Shown piece after piece: positions 1 through 8,700 of a stretch of 64,000 nt of DNA; positions within the stretch are counted from its first letter, which is position 1; each line of letters starts with the position of its first letter. The notes beneath the pieces were generated by a model. The model was not told the DNA's origin. It did no database searches and saw only the letters and a program-made list of their open reading frames with translations. The position numbers and the translations under genes are program-made. Source of the DNA: Endozoicomonas sp965261315 (GTDB lineage: Bacteria > Pseudomonadota > Gammaproteobacteria > Pseudomonadales > Endozoicomonadaceae); assembly GCA_965261315.1 (NCBI GenBank), contig CBDHDM010000052.1, positions 1 to 64,000 on the forward strand. Reading direction: 5' to 3'.

Positions 1-91
1 TTTCCAACTGAAGACCGGTTACGGGCAGATATTTCAACTCACTCAGCGCCAACTGCAGCAGCAACACCCGATGCACCGTCCACGGCCGGTG

Positions 92-1669
92 TTAGTCAAA
101 ATTGAGCGTATCTTCCCACTGAAGATTTCCGTACTGATCAAACATCTGCTCTGCAACGGTGGTACCTGAAAATTTAAGTAACCCGAAACCATTACGAATA
201 CGCAGTTCCTGCTCCCTGTCAGGATCAGGGTAAGGTGTATCACTATAGTAGGCCACTTCAGGAATCAGCGAGCCATCTGACTGGTACATCACCGATGCCC
301 GACCAACCGGAATCGCACCATGCCCCCAGCAGCGACCAACGGTAGTACCGGCAGCTGACTGGTCAGAATAAGCGGCACCCTGATGAATGTGAGCCCAGAT
401 CCAGTAGTCAGGATCCCTGCCCAGATATTCACGCACCTGACTCCAGAGTGGATTGTTTTGCTCTTTGCCATCAAGAGTCAAACCATTATGGTGAGTAACC
501 AGCATCACCTTTTTGCCGGATTGCCCCATCTGATGGAGGAAATTGCCCTGACCCTCGTTCAGGGCCCCTTTCAGGAACAGGTCACTTTGATCATAACGGG
601 CGGTATCAAGCCCAACGATCACCCAGTCTTTCAGCAAAATGGCAAAGGTAGTGGCCTGCTTCTGGCTGGCAAACAGGGGGGAATTGAGAGTGATGTAACG
701 CAGGCCGTTTTCACCATCGTACATACCATGGTTGGAGCCCAGGGCAAATGAGTAAGGGGTTCCGGGATTCCAGATGCTGGTAAAGTTAAACGCTTCTTCT
801 CCAGGACTGCCATACAGTGTTTCCCGGGTACCCGCATAGTACTCATCCCCCAAGTGAATAGTAATCTCGGCCGGATGCGTTTGCATGGACAGCATCACCT
901 GTTGCGCCGGTGATGGATTGCTCCCGTCATCCCAGTAGCCGGTGCCCCAATCACCAACCACCAGAATCGACACATCATTCTGGTCACTGAAATCTACCGT
1001 TACCGGCTGCCCCACCGGAGCCAGCTTGATATGCCCCATCCGGTATCCCAGGTAGTACGCCAGACTGCTACTCCAACCCGGGTCCAGCTGTGCATACTTG
1101 GTAAAGTTGTATAGGTTGCCACCACTGTCAAGCCTGCCTTCTATTGGTATATCAAATAAAGAGACATCTCCGTTTATACCATCGCTTTTTTTCTGACGGC
1201 CGGATGGTAACAGGCGTTTGAAGTCCTCTTCGCCAATGTTGGAATCGGGTAGACCAAGTTGCTGTCGAAGTCGTTCTGCCAGATCAACATCATGATGATT
1301 CAGAAAAAACAGTAGCAAACTGCCGTCTTCCGGGGTCACATCATCCTGGTTATGAATCATGGCCAGCACCTCTTTTTCTCGCTCACTTAACTCCGCCCAG
1401 AACTGCCGGGCGGTTTGATACTGCTGATCAGAAAGCCCTGTTCGATCAACCCAATCCAGTAAATCATTGAGATAGTGAAGGTGTTCTCGCGGAACCCTCA
1501 TACCAAAAAACAGGCATCCAGACTCTCTGCAGGAACCACTCGGGGTCTCAGTACAATCCGGAGATTGATGTTGAGCGACCTCAGTCCCACCCTTTGCCTG
1601 CACAGCCAGTGGAAGCAAGCAAGACAGGGAGATGATAACCAACCTGAATAAAGAAGACATTAAGGGCAC
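92..1669 (-). CDS. Secreted calcineurin-like metallophosphoesterase
   Basis: The 525-residue product starts with a hydrophobic signal peptide (about residues 5-25, ending in a VQA-like cleavage site), so it is probably periplasmic or secreted. The C-terminal two thirds carry the spaced metal-binding blocks of calcineurin-like phosphoesterases: GDWG near residue 237, GDEYY near 271, a variant G-S-N-H-G near 312, THHNG near 392 and AHIH near 427. Several blocks deviate from the consensus (GNHD/E becomes SNHG, GHxH becomes AHIH), so the substrate is unclear; a phosphomonoesterase or phosphodiesterase role is inferred. The N-terminal 200 residues match nothing I recognise. It is convergent with the window edge and divergent from moeA. 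Confidence 0.72.
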   Translation of the reverse strand: MPLMSSLFRLVIISLSCLLPLAVQAKGGTEVAQHQSPDCTETPSGSCRESGCLFFGMRVPREHLHYLNDLLDWVDRTGLSDQQYQTARQFWAELSEREKEVLAMIHNQDDVTPEDGSLLLFFLNHHDVDLAERLRQQLGLPDSNIGEEDFKRLLPSGRQKKSDGINGDVSLFDIPIEGRLDSGGNLYNFTKYAQLDPGWSSSLAYYLGYRMGHIKLAPVGQPVTVDFSDQNDVSILVVGDWGTGYWDDGSNPSPAQQVMLSMQTHPAEITIHLGDEYYAGTRETLYGSPGEEAFNFTSIWNPGTPYSFALGSNHGMYDGENGLRYITLNSPLFASQKQATTFAILLKDWVIVGLDTARYDQSDLFLKGALNEGQGNFLHQMGQSGKKVMLVTHHNGLTLDGKEQNNPLWSQVREYLGRDPDYWIWAHIHQGAAYSDQSAAGTTVGRCWGHGAIPVGRASVMYQSDGSLIPEVAYYSDTPYPDPDREQELRIRNGFGLLKFSGTTVAEQMFDQYGNLQWEDTLNFD

Positions 1670-1717
1670 CTGTCATAAAGTGAACCTCAAGTATAGATTC
1701 TTTATTATAATTCTTAC

Positions 1718-1765
1718 GCTTTTTATAAATTGTGCTTTTTATGAATTGCGCTTTTTATGAATTGC
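1718..1765. repeat. Three tandem 16-bp repeats upstream of moeA
   Basis: Three head-to-tail copies of a 16-bp unit (GCTTTTTATGAATTGC; the first copy differs at two positions) lie between the divergent phosphoesterase and moeA genes, 28 bp before the moeA start. The AT-rich iterated layout resembles iterated regulator sites, but no known box is recognised. Confidence 0.8.
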
Positions 1766-1793
1766 GGCATAGTTCGGGTAAATTACACGACAA

Positions 1794-3044
1794 ATGGTGC
1801 TCACAATGAGTGATTGCTGTAGAACCGATGGACTGATGAGGCTGGAAGACGCACTGACAACGCTGATCAATGGGGTTAAGCCGGTATCAGAGACCGAAAC
1901 AGTATCTTTGGAAGAGAGCCTGAACAGGGTACTCGCTGAACGTATCGTATCGCCCATTAATGTCCCGTCTCATGATAATTCTGCCATGGACGGCTACGCC
2001 ATGGCTTTGAAGGATTTACAGCATAACGATACTCTGCCTCTGGCAGGTCAGTCTCTCGCCGGACACCCCTTTTCCGGAGCAATTCCTTCGGGCCACTGCA
2101 TCCGAATCATGACCGGCGCCAGTATTCCAACGAATGCTGATGTTGTTATCATGCAGGAACAGACAGAAACCACAGACCAGGGAATTCGCTTTCTACAGAA
2201 GCCACAAAAAGCGGGTAACAATATCCGATACGCCGGTGAAGATATTCCGGAAGGCGCTCTGGTGTTCACACCTGGCCGGAAAATCAAACCACAGGATATT
2301 GGCTTGCTGGCATCCCTTGGCATTGCCAATATAGAGGTTTATCGCAAAGTTAAAGTTGCCGTTTTTTCTACAGGTGATGAGCTGAAACTGCCCGGAGAGT
2401 TACTGGGACAAGGCGATATTTACGACAGTAACCGTTTTGTTATTAAAGCGATGCTCAAAAAGATGGAGATCGATATTATTGATCTTGGCAAAATCCCTGA
2501 CGATAAAGAACAACTAAGACAAGCCTTTTTAAGAGCTGATAATGAGGCGGATGCCGTCGTCAGCTCTGGCGGAGTATCCGTAGGGGATGCTGACTACACC
2601 AAAGAAATTCTTGATGAACTGGGTGAAACCGGCTTCTGGAAGCTGGCCATCAAACCAGGTAAGCCCTTTGCCTTTGGCCAACTACCGAACAGTGTGTTCT
2701 TCGGCCTGCCGGGCAACCCGGTTTCTGCTACGGTCACTTTTCAACAACTGGCTGCGCCTGCTTTGCGCCATATGATGAACCAGCAAGCGGAAGAGCCTGT
2801 TGAACTCACACTGGTCACCGAAACCCGTTTAAATAAACGTTCAGGGCGCAGGGACTTTCAGAGAGGAAAGCTGGTTTACAGTGAATCCGGCAAACTTCAG
2901 GTAACCTCGACAGGGCATCAGGGGTCAGGCGTTCTGAGCACAATGAGCCATTCTGACTGCTATATAGTACTGGCCGAAGAAGATGGCGATAAACAGGCTG
3001 GTGACCTGGTGAAAGTGCAGCTGTTTGATGAACTGCTGAAGTAA
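1794..3044 (+). CDS. moeA: Molybdopterin molybdenumtransferase MoeA
   Basis: MoeA inserts molybdate into adenylated molybdopterin, the last common step of molybdenum cofactor synthesis, in the cytoplasm. The 416-residue length matches the family (about 410). The N-terminal block reads LEDALTTLI...VPSHDNSAMDGYA, the MoeA signature; the central MoCF-binding-like domain has SSGGVSVGDADY and KPGKPFAFG, followed by LPGNPVSA, and a C-terminal beta domain follows. An in-frame ATG 12 bp downstream is an equally possible start because neither has a strong ribosome binding site. It lies apart from the mob/moa/mod cluster at 10.7-15.8 kb, which lacks moeA, so the two loci complement each other. Confidence 0.95.
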   Translation: MVLTMSDCCRTDGLMRLEDALTTLINGVKPVSETETVSLEESLNRVLAERIVSPINVPSHDNSAMDGYAMALKDLQHNDTLPLAGQSLAGHPFSGAIPSGHCIRIMTGASIPTNADVVIMQEQTETTDQGIRFLQKPQKAGNNIRYAGEDIPEGALVFTPGRKIKPQDIGLLASLGIANIEVYRKVKVAVFSTGDELKLPGELLGQGDIYDSNRFVIKAMLKKMEIDIIDLGKIPDDKEQLRQAFLRADNEADAVVSSGGVSVGDADYTKEILDELGETGFWKLAIKPGKPFAFGQLPNSVFFGLPGNPVSATVTFQQLAAPALRHMMNQQAEEPVELTLVTETRLNKRSGRRDFQRGKLVYSESGKLQVTSTGHQGSGVLSTMSHSDCYIVLAEEDGDKQAGDLVKVQLFDELLK

Positions 3045-3057
3045 GCTTTCAACCGGT

Positions 3058-3102
3058 AATAGAATAGACTTTTCGTTTACCAGAAAGGCTATTCTATTTC
3101 TC
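3058..3102 (+). terminator. Rho-independent-type terminator after moeA
   Basis: A perfect 10-bp inverted repeat (AATAGAATAG at 3058-3067, CTATTCTATT at 3089-3098) begins 13 bp after the moeA stop codon and is followed by a T/C-rich run. Confidence 0.7.
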
Positions 3103-3272
3103 TTCTAACTATAAACACAGGACTGATCGTTCACTCATTTTCCACGACTCCCGCATCTCAGCCCAACTACCCTTCTAATAGCCTGTAAGAATGCTTCATC
3201 AAAAGCCGTATCAAACACATCATTACGCCTCTTTCTTAGGGAAACACCGCAGATGTCAGTTTTGTGAAGAAA

Positions 3273-3294
3273 TTGTCATAAAACTGTCATAAAG
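3273..3294 (+). promoter_or_regulatory. PhoB binding site (Pho box)
   Basis: Two 11-bp direct repeats in tandem, TTGTCATAAAA (3273-3283) and CTGTCATAAAG (3284-3294), match the classical Pho box arrangement of CTGTCAT repeats. A TATGTT element at 3301-3306 is placed to act as the -10 box, giving a transcript start near 3313. It precedes a Na/phosphate cotransporter, so induction by PhoB under phosphate limitation is a natural inference. It also argues that translation starts at 3344 and not at the upstream ATG at 3302. Confidence 0.85.
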
Positions 3295-3343
3295 ACTCGA
3301 TATGTTTGCACTCAATTTTGATAAGCACCAGGGTGCACTATCT

Positions 3344-4516
3344 ATGTCTGAAATGACATCTGCTTCTTCACAGAACGTCGACTTCAAAACCATGACCACA
3401 CGCCATTATGGGCGTATCTGGTTACGTGTGGTCCTGTGGATCTATGCTCTGTTAGTGGCTGTGAGTGTCATCGGCTCCGGCTTCAAAATGGCTGTCGGTG
3501 GCAGTGAAGCGGCGGCACAGCTATTCAGCTTCGCCAATAACGCCATCATGGGCCTGCTGGCCGGCACACTGGCGACAGCACTCGTTCAATCTTCCAGCAC
3601 AGTAACTTCGGTTATTGTTGGTCTGGTTGCCGGTGGCCTGCCGGTACATCTGGCCATCCCGATGATCATGGGTGCCAACATTGGTACCACTATCACAAAC
3701 ACCATTGTCAGCCTTGGCCATATTCGCTGCCATAAAGAGTTCAAACAGGCTTTTGCAGCCTCTACCGTACATGACTTTTTTAACTGGTTGGCTGTATTAA
3801 TTCTTCTACCGCTTGAACTGTTCACTGGTTTCCTGAGCAAAATCTCAGCTTCGGTTGCAGAAATGCTGGTTGGCAGTCAAAACATGTCAATGAAAGGCAT
3901 GAACTTTATCGAGCCATTAACATCGCCAGCAGAAGATATCATTAAAGGCTTTGTGAGCGTTCTGCCTGACAACACTCTGTCCGGTATCGCAATGATCACC
4001 ATTGGTATTGTCCTGATCTTTTTCTCGGTGGTCCGTCTGGGCAAACTGCTTAAAAAGGTCATGGTGGGTAAAGCCAAGGATGCCCTGCACAAGTCAATTG
4101 GCCGTGGTCCTATCAGCGGTATTCTGTCCGGCATGACGATGACCGTTATGGTTCAGTCTTCATCAACCACCACCAGCCTGATGGTCCCGATGGTGGCTAA
4201 TGGTCTGTTTACTGTACGACAGATGTACCCATTTACCCTGGGTGCCAATATAGGTACAACCATTACCGCACTGCTGGCTGCCACTGCGATCACTGGCCCT
4301 GCAGCACTACCAGCTCTGACGATTGCAATGGTACATTTCTTCTTCAACTTTATTGCCGTAGTGCTGATTTATGGCATCAAATGGTTAAGAGAAATCCCGC
4401 TGTTCATGGCCGACAAATTGTCTGATCTGGCCGTGAAGAATAGAATGTACGCTTTTGCTTACCTGTTCATTGCCTTCTTTATTCTGCCAGGCATCATTAT
4501 TTTCATGACAGCCTGA
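3344..4516 (+). CDS. Na+/phosphate cotransporter (NptA/PNaS family)
   Basis: An integral membrane protein of about 390 residues with the two inverted halves of the Na/Pi cotransporter II family. Each half has a QSSST motif (near residues 82 and 270) followed by a GANIGTT motif, the signature that forms the substrate and sodium sites. It should import phosphate with sodium at the inner membrane. The start at 3344 is preferred over the in-frame ATG at 3302, because the Pho box and its -10 element lie just upstream and overlap the longer start. It is a single-gene unit, closed by a strong terminator at 4540. Confidence 0.9.
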   Translation: MSEMTSASSQNVDFKTMTTRHYGRIWLRVVLWIYALLVAVSVIGSGFKMAVGGSEAAAQLFSFANNAIMGLLAGTLATALVQSSSTVTSVIVGLVAGGLPVHLAIPMIMGANIGTTITNTIVSLGHIRCHKEFKQAFAASTVHDFFNWLAVLILLPLELFTGFLSKISASVAEMLVGSQNMSMKGMNFIEPLTSPAEDIIKGFVSVLPDNTLSGIAMITIGIVLIFFSVVRLGKLLKKVMVGKAKDALHKSIGRGPISGILSGMTMTVMVQSSSTTTSLMVPMVANGLFTVRQMYPFTLGANIGTTITALLAATAITGPAALPALTIAMVHFFFNFIAVVLIYGIKWLREIPLFMADKLSDLAVKNRMYAFAYLFIAFFILPGIIIFMTA

Positions 4517-4539
4517 TCAAGAGATAGCGACTATCTTAC

Positions 4540-4582
4540 AAAAAGACCTGCTATGCTTTTCTTGCACAGCAGGTCTTTTTTA
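4540..4582 (+). terminator. Strong rho-independent terminator
   Basis: A perfect 13-bp stem (AAAAAGACCTGCT at 4540-4552 with AGCAGGTCTTTTT at 4568-4580) ends in a T run, 23 bp after the cotransporter stop codon. Confidence 0.9.
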
Positions 4583-4680
4583 TAGGGTCAACGCTATGGA
4601 ACAAAAATTTAGTTTACTGTTTTATCCAGACTCCCTTCAAAAACTCAGTATTCGCAAAAAGTACCGATTACACTTTTTCC

Positions 4681-4904
4681 ACGTCCGTCATTGATAAAGA
4701 TGTACCACTTCCTCCTGCCAACTACGATTACGTCTATCCAGAGGGTATAGGCAGCTACTCAGCAGGGATAAAAGTACTTGCCAGTGATATAACGTCTATC
4801 AATGCAAACCGTTTCCCGAAAGCGGCTGGTGTAACCAGGCAACTTCTTATTATGAACCTGCTACTGGATTAGCCTGGAATCAGGCATGGGGTAGAGTCCG
4901 TTAA
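4681..4904 (+). pseudogene. Remnant of a chitin-binding domain (GbpA/LPMO C-terminal type)
   Basis: Two short reading frames continue each other if a frameshift near 4792 is allowed. The first gives YDYVYPEGIGSYSAG followed by IKVLASD; the second, from 4794, gives VYQCKPFPESGWCNQ and then SYYEPATGLAWNQAW, ending at the TAA at 4902. This spacing (YP.GIGSY.AG, VYQCKPFP.SG.C.Q, Y.P.TG.AW..AW) is that of the small C-terminal chitin-binding modules of secreted chitin-binding proteins and AA10 oxygenases. No catalytic domain or intact start lies upstream; the ORF from 4596 is only 32 codons. I read it as a decayed gene fragment. The remaining 180 bases to the next gene hold nothing recognisable. 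Confidence 0.6.
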
Positions 4905-5086
4905 ATTATTCGCTCATCCCTGCCCAGAAGATGCCCCCCCTTCTGGGCTTCATGAATAAAAGAAATCTTTTCAGGATTACCCCTTACCTGAACACATCAG
5001 AAATGAGTAGTATTCCCCCCCTTACCTTGAGCGACCAAGAAGCCACATAATTCTGTGAGTTTTCCAGTGACCGACTATTTATTCCA

Positions 5087-5851
5087 ATGAGCCACTACAC
5101 AACAAAAAATAGTGTTATTGCCTTGCTGTGTTCAGTGACTCTGCACTTCATGCTTGCTTTTGCACCCAACCGCACAGAGCATGCATTGATAAATAACAAT
5201 CAGGGCACTTCGCAACTCAAATTGACCCTGGCTAAACAGGCTATCGTAGTACCTCCAGCATCCACTCTTATTGAGAGTGAGGATGCAAAGCAACCAATAG
5301 ATAAGATATCCGAACCACCAGAGCCCTCTCAGCCGACCAAAAAGCGTGTAGAAACGATTACTTCAAAGTCCACAAGTGCCAACAAAACAGTGCCTTCTCC
5401 AAAGCTTGAAAAAGAAGAGACTAAAATACCCCCAGCAAAAGATGCAGGTGTTATGGAAACAACAGAAAAGCGCCTGCCTCTTCCCGCTGAGCCCTCTGAA
5501 CCCGTGGTAATGGACAACAGTGCTGAGGGTACCGACAGTCATACTGAAATTCCTGCAGAGAGTATGGATAGCAATCTCATGAAGGGCTGGCAGTCGGATC
5601 TGATACAGCGTATCAATCAACAAAAACGCTACCCTCGACGGGCACTCCGTCGCAGACTTGAAGGGGATGTAAAAATTAAAGCCATGATTAATCCTGATGG
5701 CACTCTGGCAACAGCAGAGATAATGTCAGGAGATAAGCGCTTCAAAACCAGCAGCCTTCAGGCTGTCAGCCGGGCACTTCCTTTTCCTCCCCCAGTGGCC
5801 ATCTTAAAACCGATCACTGTATCGTTCATTATTCATTACACGATCAACTGA
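5087..5851 (+). CDS. TonB-like energy transducer
   Basis: A 254-residue protein with TonB layout: a short N-terminus, one membrane anchor (about residues 10-28), a long Pro/Lys/Glu-rich linker rich in PPEPSQP and KLEKEE-like segments that would span the periplasm, and a C-terminal domain from about residue 168. That domain contains YPRRALRRRLEGDVKI and NPDGTL, the core of the TonB C-terminal fold. It would couple proton-motive force to outer-membrane receptors with ExbB/ExbD partners, which are not in the window. The linker is more acidic and basic than average. Its substrate receptor cannot be told from the context. Confidence 0.8.
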   Translation: MSHYTTKNSVIALLCSVTLHFMLAFAPNRTEHALINNNQGTSQLKLTLAKQAIVVPPASTLIESEDAKQPIDKISEPPEPSQPTKKRVETITSKSTSANKTVPSPKLEKEETKIPPAKDAGVMETTEKRLPLPAEPSEPVVMDNSAEGTDSHTEIPAESMDSNLMKGWQSDLIQRINQQKRYPRRALRRRLEGDVKIKAMINPDGTLATAEIMSGDKRFKTSSLQAVSRALPFPPPVAILKPITVSFIIHYTIN

Positions 5852-5943
5852 TCAGGCCGTCTTTCTGAAAAATAAATAAGAGCGCACGGATAAAAAACCA
5901 TTCTTATTGGTCTAAGAGACTAAGAAGACAGCAATGAAACGCC

Positions 5944-7272
5944 ATGATCCAAAAGACGGCGCTGAATTTATCCACCGGGGCCGAAAACCTTAAGCGCTTA
6001 TGCTGGCTTCGTGGAATCCTGATTTCCTTTGAAGGCATTGTTTTTCTTCTGACCAGTTCCAGATTTCAGTTCCCACTAACCGGCCTCTTTCTTGTTTTAT
6101 TGTTCAATATTATCCTTATCAGCAGCACTGCCATTCGACTGCTAATCAATAAAAAAACAGTCGGTGATCGCGAGTTTTTCCTTCAACTATTACTGGACCT
6201 CTTAAGCCAGACCACGCTGCTTTTCTTTAGTGGTGGCTATACAAACCCACTGGTCTCTGTCTACTTGGTAACCATTTCCATTGGTTCAGCACTGCTGCCC
6301 AGACTGTACAGCTGGAGCCTCACCTGCAGTGCAGTGCTATTTTATACACTGCTTATGAAATGGTATTTACCCGCTGGACTTGACTCAGCCCCTGAACAGT
6401 CACTGTTACACCAACAAGCAATAAATATTCATTTATCAGGCATGTGGATAACATTTGTATTAAGTGCACTACTTATTAATTATTTTGTCGAATTAATGGC
6501 ATCTGCTCTGAGAAAACAGCAGAAAGATATCGCTACTGCCAGGGAGCTCCAACTCCGGAATGAAAACATTCTTGCCATTGCCATTCAAGCGGCAGGTGCA
6601 GCCCATGAACTTGGAACACCTTTAGCAACCATGGCCATCATTCTGGGTGATCTTCAGGATGAATATAAAGATCCCCCCCTGAGAGACAACCTGAGGCTTC
6701 TAAGATGTCAGGTTGATGAGTGTAAAAAAAGACTGCAACAATTAGTGACTGAAAGCCAGTACAACGGTATTGAAAGTATTGAAGTCCAAGATTTTCTTTG
6801 TCGGGTCATTCAACAATGGCAGCTGATCAGGCCAGAATCAGAACTTCATTATGATACTTCTCAATGGCCACTCTCTGTGTACCTCTCCTGTGACCTGACA
6901 CTTTATCAGGCCATCACGGCCCTGCTCGATAATGCAGAAGATGCCAGCCCGGGCCAGGTCTCACTCGAAGTAAAACAGAATAACCAAAGCTTAACTATAC
7001 AGATCCGGGATAAAGGCATGGGGTTCCCTGAAGCACATGTTGCCCAACGTACTGTAAAACACCCTGACAACAGCAGAGAAGCATGCTTTGACGCTATATC
7101 CGATAGATTCAGCCTGAAAGAAGATGGTCTCGGGATCGGGCTACTGCTTAGTCAGGCCAGTATTGAGCGGTTGGGAGGTCAGGTTCATATCTGCAGTCAG
7201 CGGGAGCAGGGCAGCCTGACCGAAATACAGCTCCCCATTACCAGTAAGAAGCTTTTACAGTCTCGAAAATAA
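5944..7272 (+). CDS. regB: RegB/PrrB-type redox sensor histidine kinase
   Basis: A 442-residue membrane kinase. Six hydrophobic segments fill the first 185 residues and contain GGYTNPL near residue 97, the quinone-site motif GGxxNPF of RegB/PrrB/ActS. The H-box HELGTPLAT (phosphorylated His near residue 222) is followed by RCQVDECKKRL near 255, where RegB has its redox-active cysteine. The N box (DNAEDASP near 328) and G box (GLGIGLLLS near 396) complete the ATPase domain. In known systems this kinase senses the quinone pool or oxygen and phosphorylates RegA. The next gene is that partner, 20 bp downstream, so the two are probably one operon. Confidence 0.85.
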   Translation: MIQKTALNLSTGAENLKRLCWLRGILISFEGIVFLLTSSRFQFPLTGLFLVLLFNIILISSTAIRLLINKKTVGDREFFLQLLLDLLSQTTLLFFSGGYTNPLVSVYLVTISIGSALLPRLYSWSLTCSAVLFYTLLMKWYLPAGLDSAPEQSLLHQQAINIHLSGMWITFVLSALLINYFVELMASALRKQQKDIATARELQLRNENILAIAIQAAGAAHELGTPLATMAIILGDLQDEYKDPPLRDNLRLLRCQVDECKKRLQQLVTESQYNGIESIEVQDFLCRVIQQWQLIRPESELHYDTSQWPLSVYLSCDLTLYQAITALLDNAEDASPGQVSLEVKQNNQSLTIQIRDKGMGFPEAHVAQRTVKHPDNSREACFDAISDRFSLKEDGLGIGLLLSQASIERLGGQVHICSQREQGSLTEIQLPITSKKLLQSRK

Positions 7273-7292
7273 ATCAGGAATAACGTACTGCA

Positions 7293-7874
7293 ATGAGTAT
7301 CAAGGCAACCTCCGGGCAGCCTGTCATTTTGATTGTCGATGATGACCTGACCTTTCTACATACTCTCGCAACCTCATTCAGAAAACGGGGTTTCACCCCA
7401 ATCACAGCGGATACCAGCTTTAAGGCTACAAGCCTGCAACAACAGCACAGGCCAGACCATGCTGTTGTTGATTTGAAAATCGGGAGTGAGAGCGGCCTCA
7501 GACTTATTCCATTATTGCGTGACTTTAATCCAAAAATTGAGATTATCGTACTAACAGGCTATGCCAGCATTGCTACAGCCGTCAGTGCCATCAGACTGGG
7601 GGCCAAAGACTACCTCTGTAAACCGGTAGACACCTTACAGATACTCACAGCCCTTAGCATGAAACAGAAACAAACTTCACCTGAGCATCACTCGGGGCAT
7701 GAACTATGTCCATCCATTCCGGAACAAAGGATGCCTGTTTATCAGCTGGAGTGGGAATACCTGCAGAAAGTACTTCTCGAGCACAACGGTAATATATCTG
7801 CTGCAGCCCGTAGTCTTGGCATGCATCGCAGAACACTTCAGCGAAAGCTCAATAAACGGTCAGGTTCTCGCTGA
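7293..7874 (+). CDS. regA: RegA/PrrA-type response regulator
   Basis: A 193-residue regulator with an N-terminal receiver domain (acidic pocket DDD near residues 16-18, phospho-acceptor Asp in VVDLKIG near 58, Lys in CKPVD near 110) and a C-terminal Fis-type helix-turn-helix (NISAAARSLGMHRRTLQRKL near 165-184). The HTH matches the nearly invariant DNA-binding end of RegA/PrrA/ActR. The usual proline linker is reduced and the middle (residues 125-145) is divergent. It is encoded directly after its kinase and probably controls respiratory and redox genes; targets cannot be inferred here. Confidence 0.87.
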   Translation: MSIKATSGQPVILIVDDDLTFLHTLATSFRKRGFTPITADTSFKATSLQQQHRPDHAVVDLKIGSESGLRLIPLLRDFNPKIEIIVLTGYASIATAVSAIRLGAKDYLCKPVDTLQILTALSMKQKQTSPEHHSGHELCPSIPEQRMPVYQLEWEYLQKVLLEHNGNISAAARSLGMHRRTLQRKLNKRSGSR

Positions 7875-7890
7875 GAACGTGTAATTATTA

Positions 7891-8700
7891 TTGCCTCACT
7901 TCCATAAAAGCCATTACGATTGCCCGTTTTATAGGCAGCGGCCAGTCTTTCCGGTGAATAGCTTATTTCTTCGTAGCTCTTTTTTGCGAAAGAACCGTCA
8001 GATACTATCACTGATGGGGTTGCTCAGCATTACTTCCATCTTTGGAAGCACCTTGGTCACTACGCTCGCGATCACCTGGCAAGACTCACTTGGCACTCTA
8101 TCCACTAGCCAGTGGGCCTGGCTCTTTGCCGCCAGTTCCGTAACTATGGCCCTGGCTCTGACACCATCAACATTGATTGCTCTCATTAGTGGCTATTTTC
8201 TGGGATGGAGCGCTTTTTTCTATATAGTTATTTCATATCCGATTGCCTCTGGCATCGGTTATATGGCTGGAAAAATGCTGGATCATGGGAAGCTGATGAG
8301 CACATTACCCCCAGAATCCCGAATCCATTTGGTGCTTAACGAGCTGAAATATCACCATCAGTGGCCACTGGTCATTCTGACCCGTATATCCCCTGTTCTC
8401 CCCTTCTCACTGATGAACCTGGTACTACCTGCCATGGGTATCCGCTTGTATACCTTTCTGATTGCCGGCTTGATTGGCATGCTGCCAAGAACGCTTTTTG
8501 CCCTCTGGGCAGGAATGCAGGCACGGGATTTGATCGCTTTACTGAAAAGCCCTGCACAGGGTAACCTGTCGGTGATTTTCATGGTGGTGGTATCGATCCT
8601 TTCTGTTGGAGGCCTGCTTTATCTTTCCCAAAAAGCATCGTCGACCATCTTGGCCAGAAAAGCGGTAATAAAAGGCAGGGAGAATAAAACATATGGCTGA
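7891..8700 (+). CDS. TVP38/TMEM64 (VTT-domain) membrane protein
   Basis: A hydrophobic 269-residue protein with a VTT/DedA-like core: a re-entrant segment around PSTLIALISGYFLGW, then a GYMAGK stretch and the second half LTRISPVLPFSLMN...GMLPRTLFALWAG. Family members sit in the inner membrane and some act as lipid scramblases or flippases; a specific substrate is not known. The longest frame starts at a TTG at 7891; an ATG at 8014 is the alternative but would remove residues that belong to the first membrane region. Its end overlaps the NYN-domain gene by 8 bp, which suggests translational coupling. Confidence 0.8.
   Translation: MPHFHKSHYDCPFYRQRPVFPVNSLFLRSSFLRKNRQILSLMGLLSITSIFGSTLVTTLAITWQDSLGTLSTSQWAWLFAASSVTMALALTPSTLIALISGYFLGWSAFFYIVISYPIASGIGYMAGKMLDHGKLMSTLPPESRIHLVLNELKYHHQWPLVILTRISPVLPFSLMNLVLPAMGIRLYTFLIAGLIGMLPRTLFALWAGMQARDLIALLKSPAQGNLSVIFMVVVSILSVGGLLYLSQKASSTILARKAVIKGRENKTYG

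Noticed and set aside
1..105. C-terminal end of a plus-strand gene at the left window edge
   Set aside because: All three plus frames are open for a short distance and none gives a recognisable protein end; nothing can be supported.
3302..3343. Upstream start of the Na/Pi cotransporter at 3302
   Set aside because: It overlaps the -10 element that belongs to the Pho box promoter; the start at 3344 fits transcription better.
5934..5993. A 19-codon leader peptide before the sensor kinase
   Set aside because: The ATG lies 10 bp before the kinase start in another frame; there is no attenuator-like structure or regulatory codon run.
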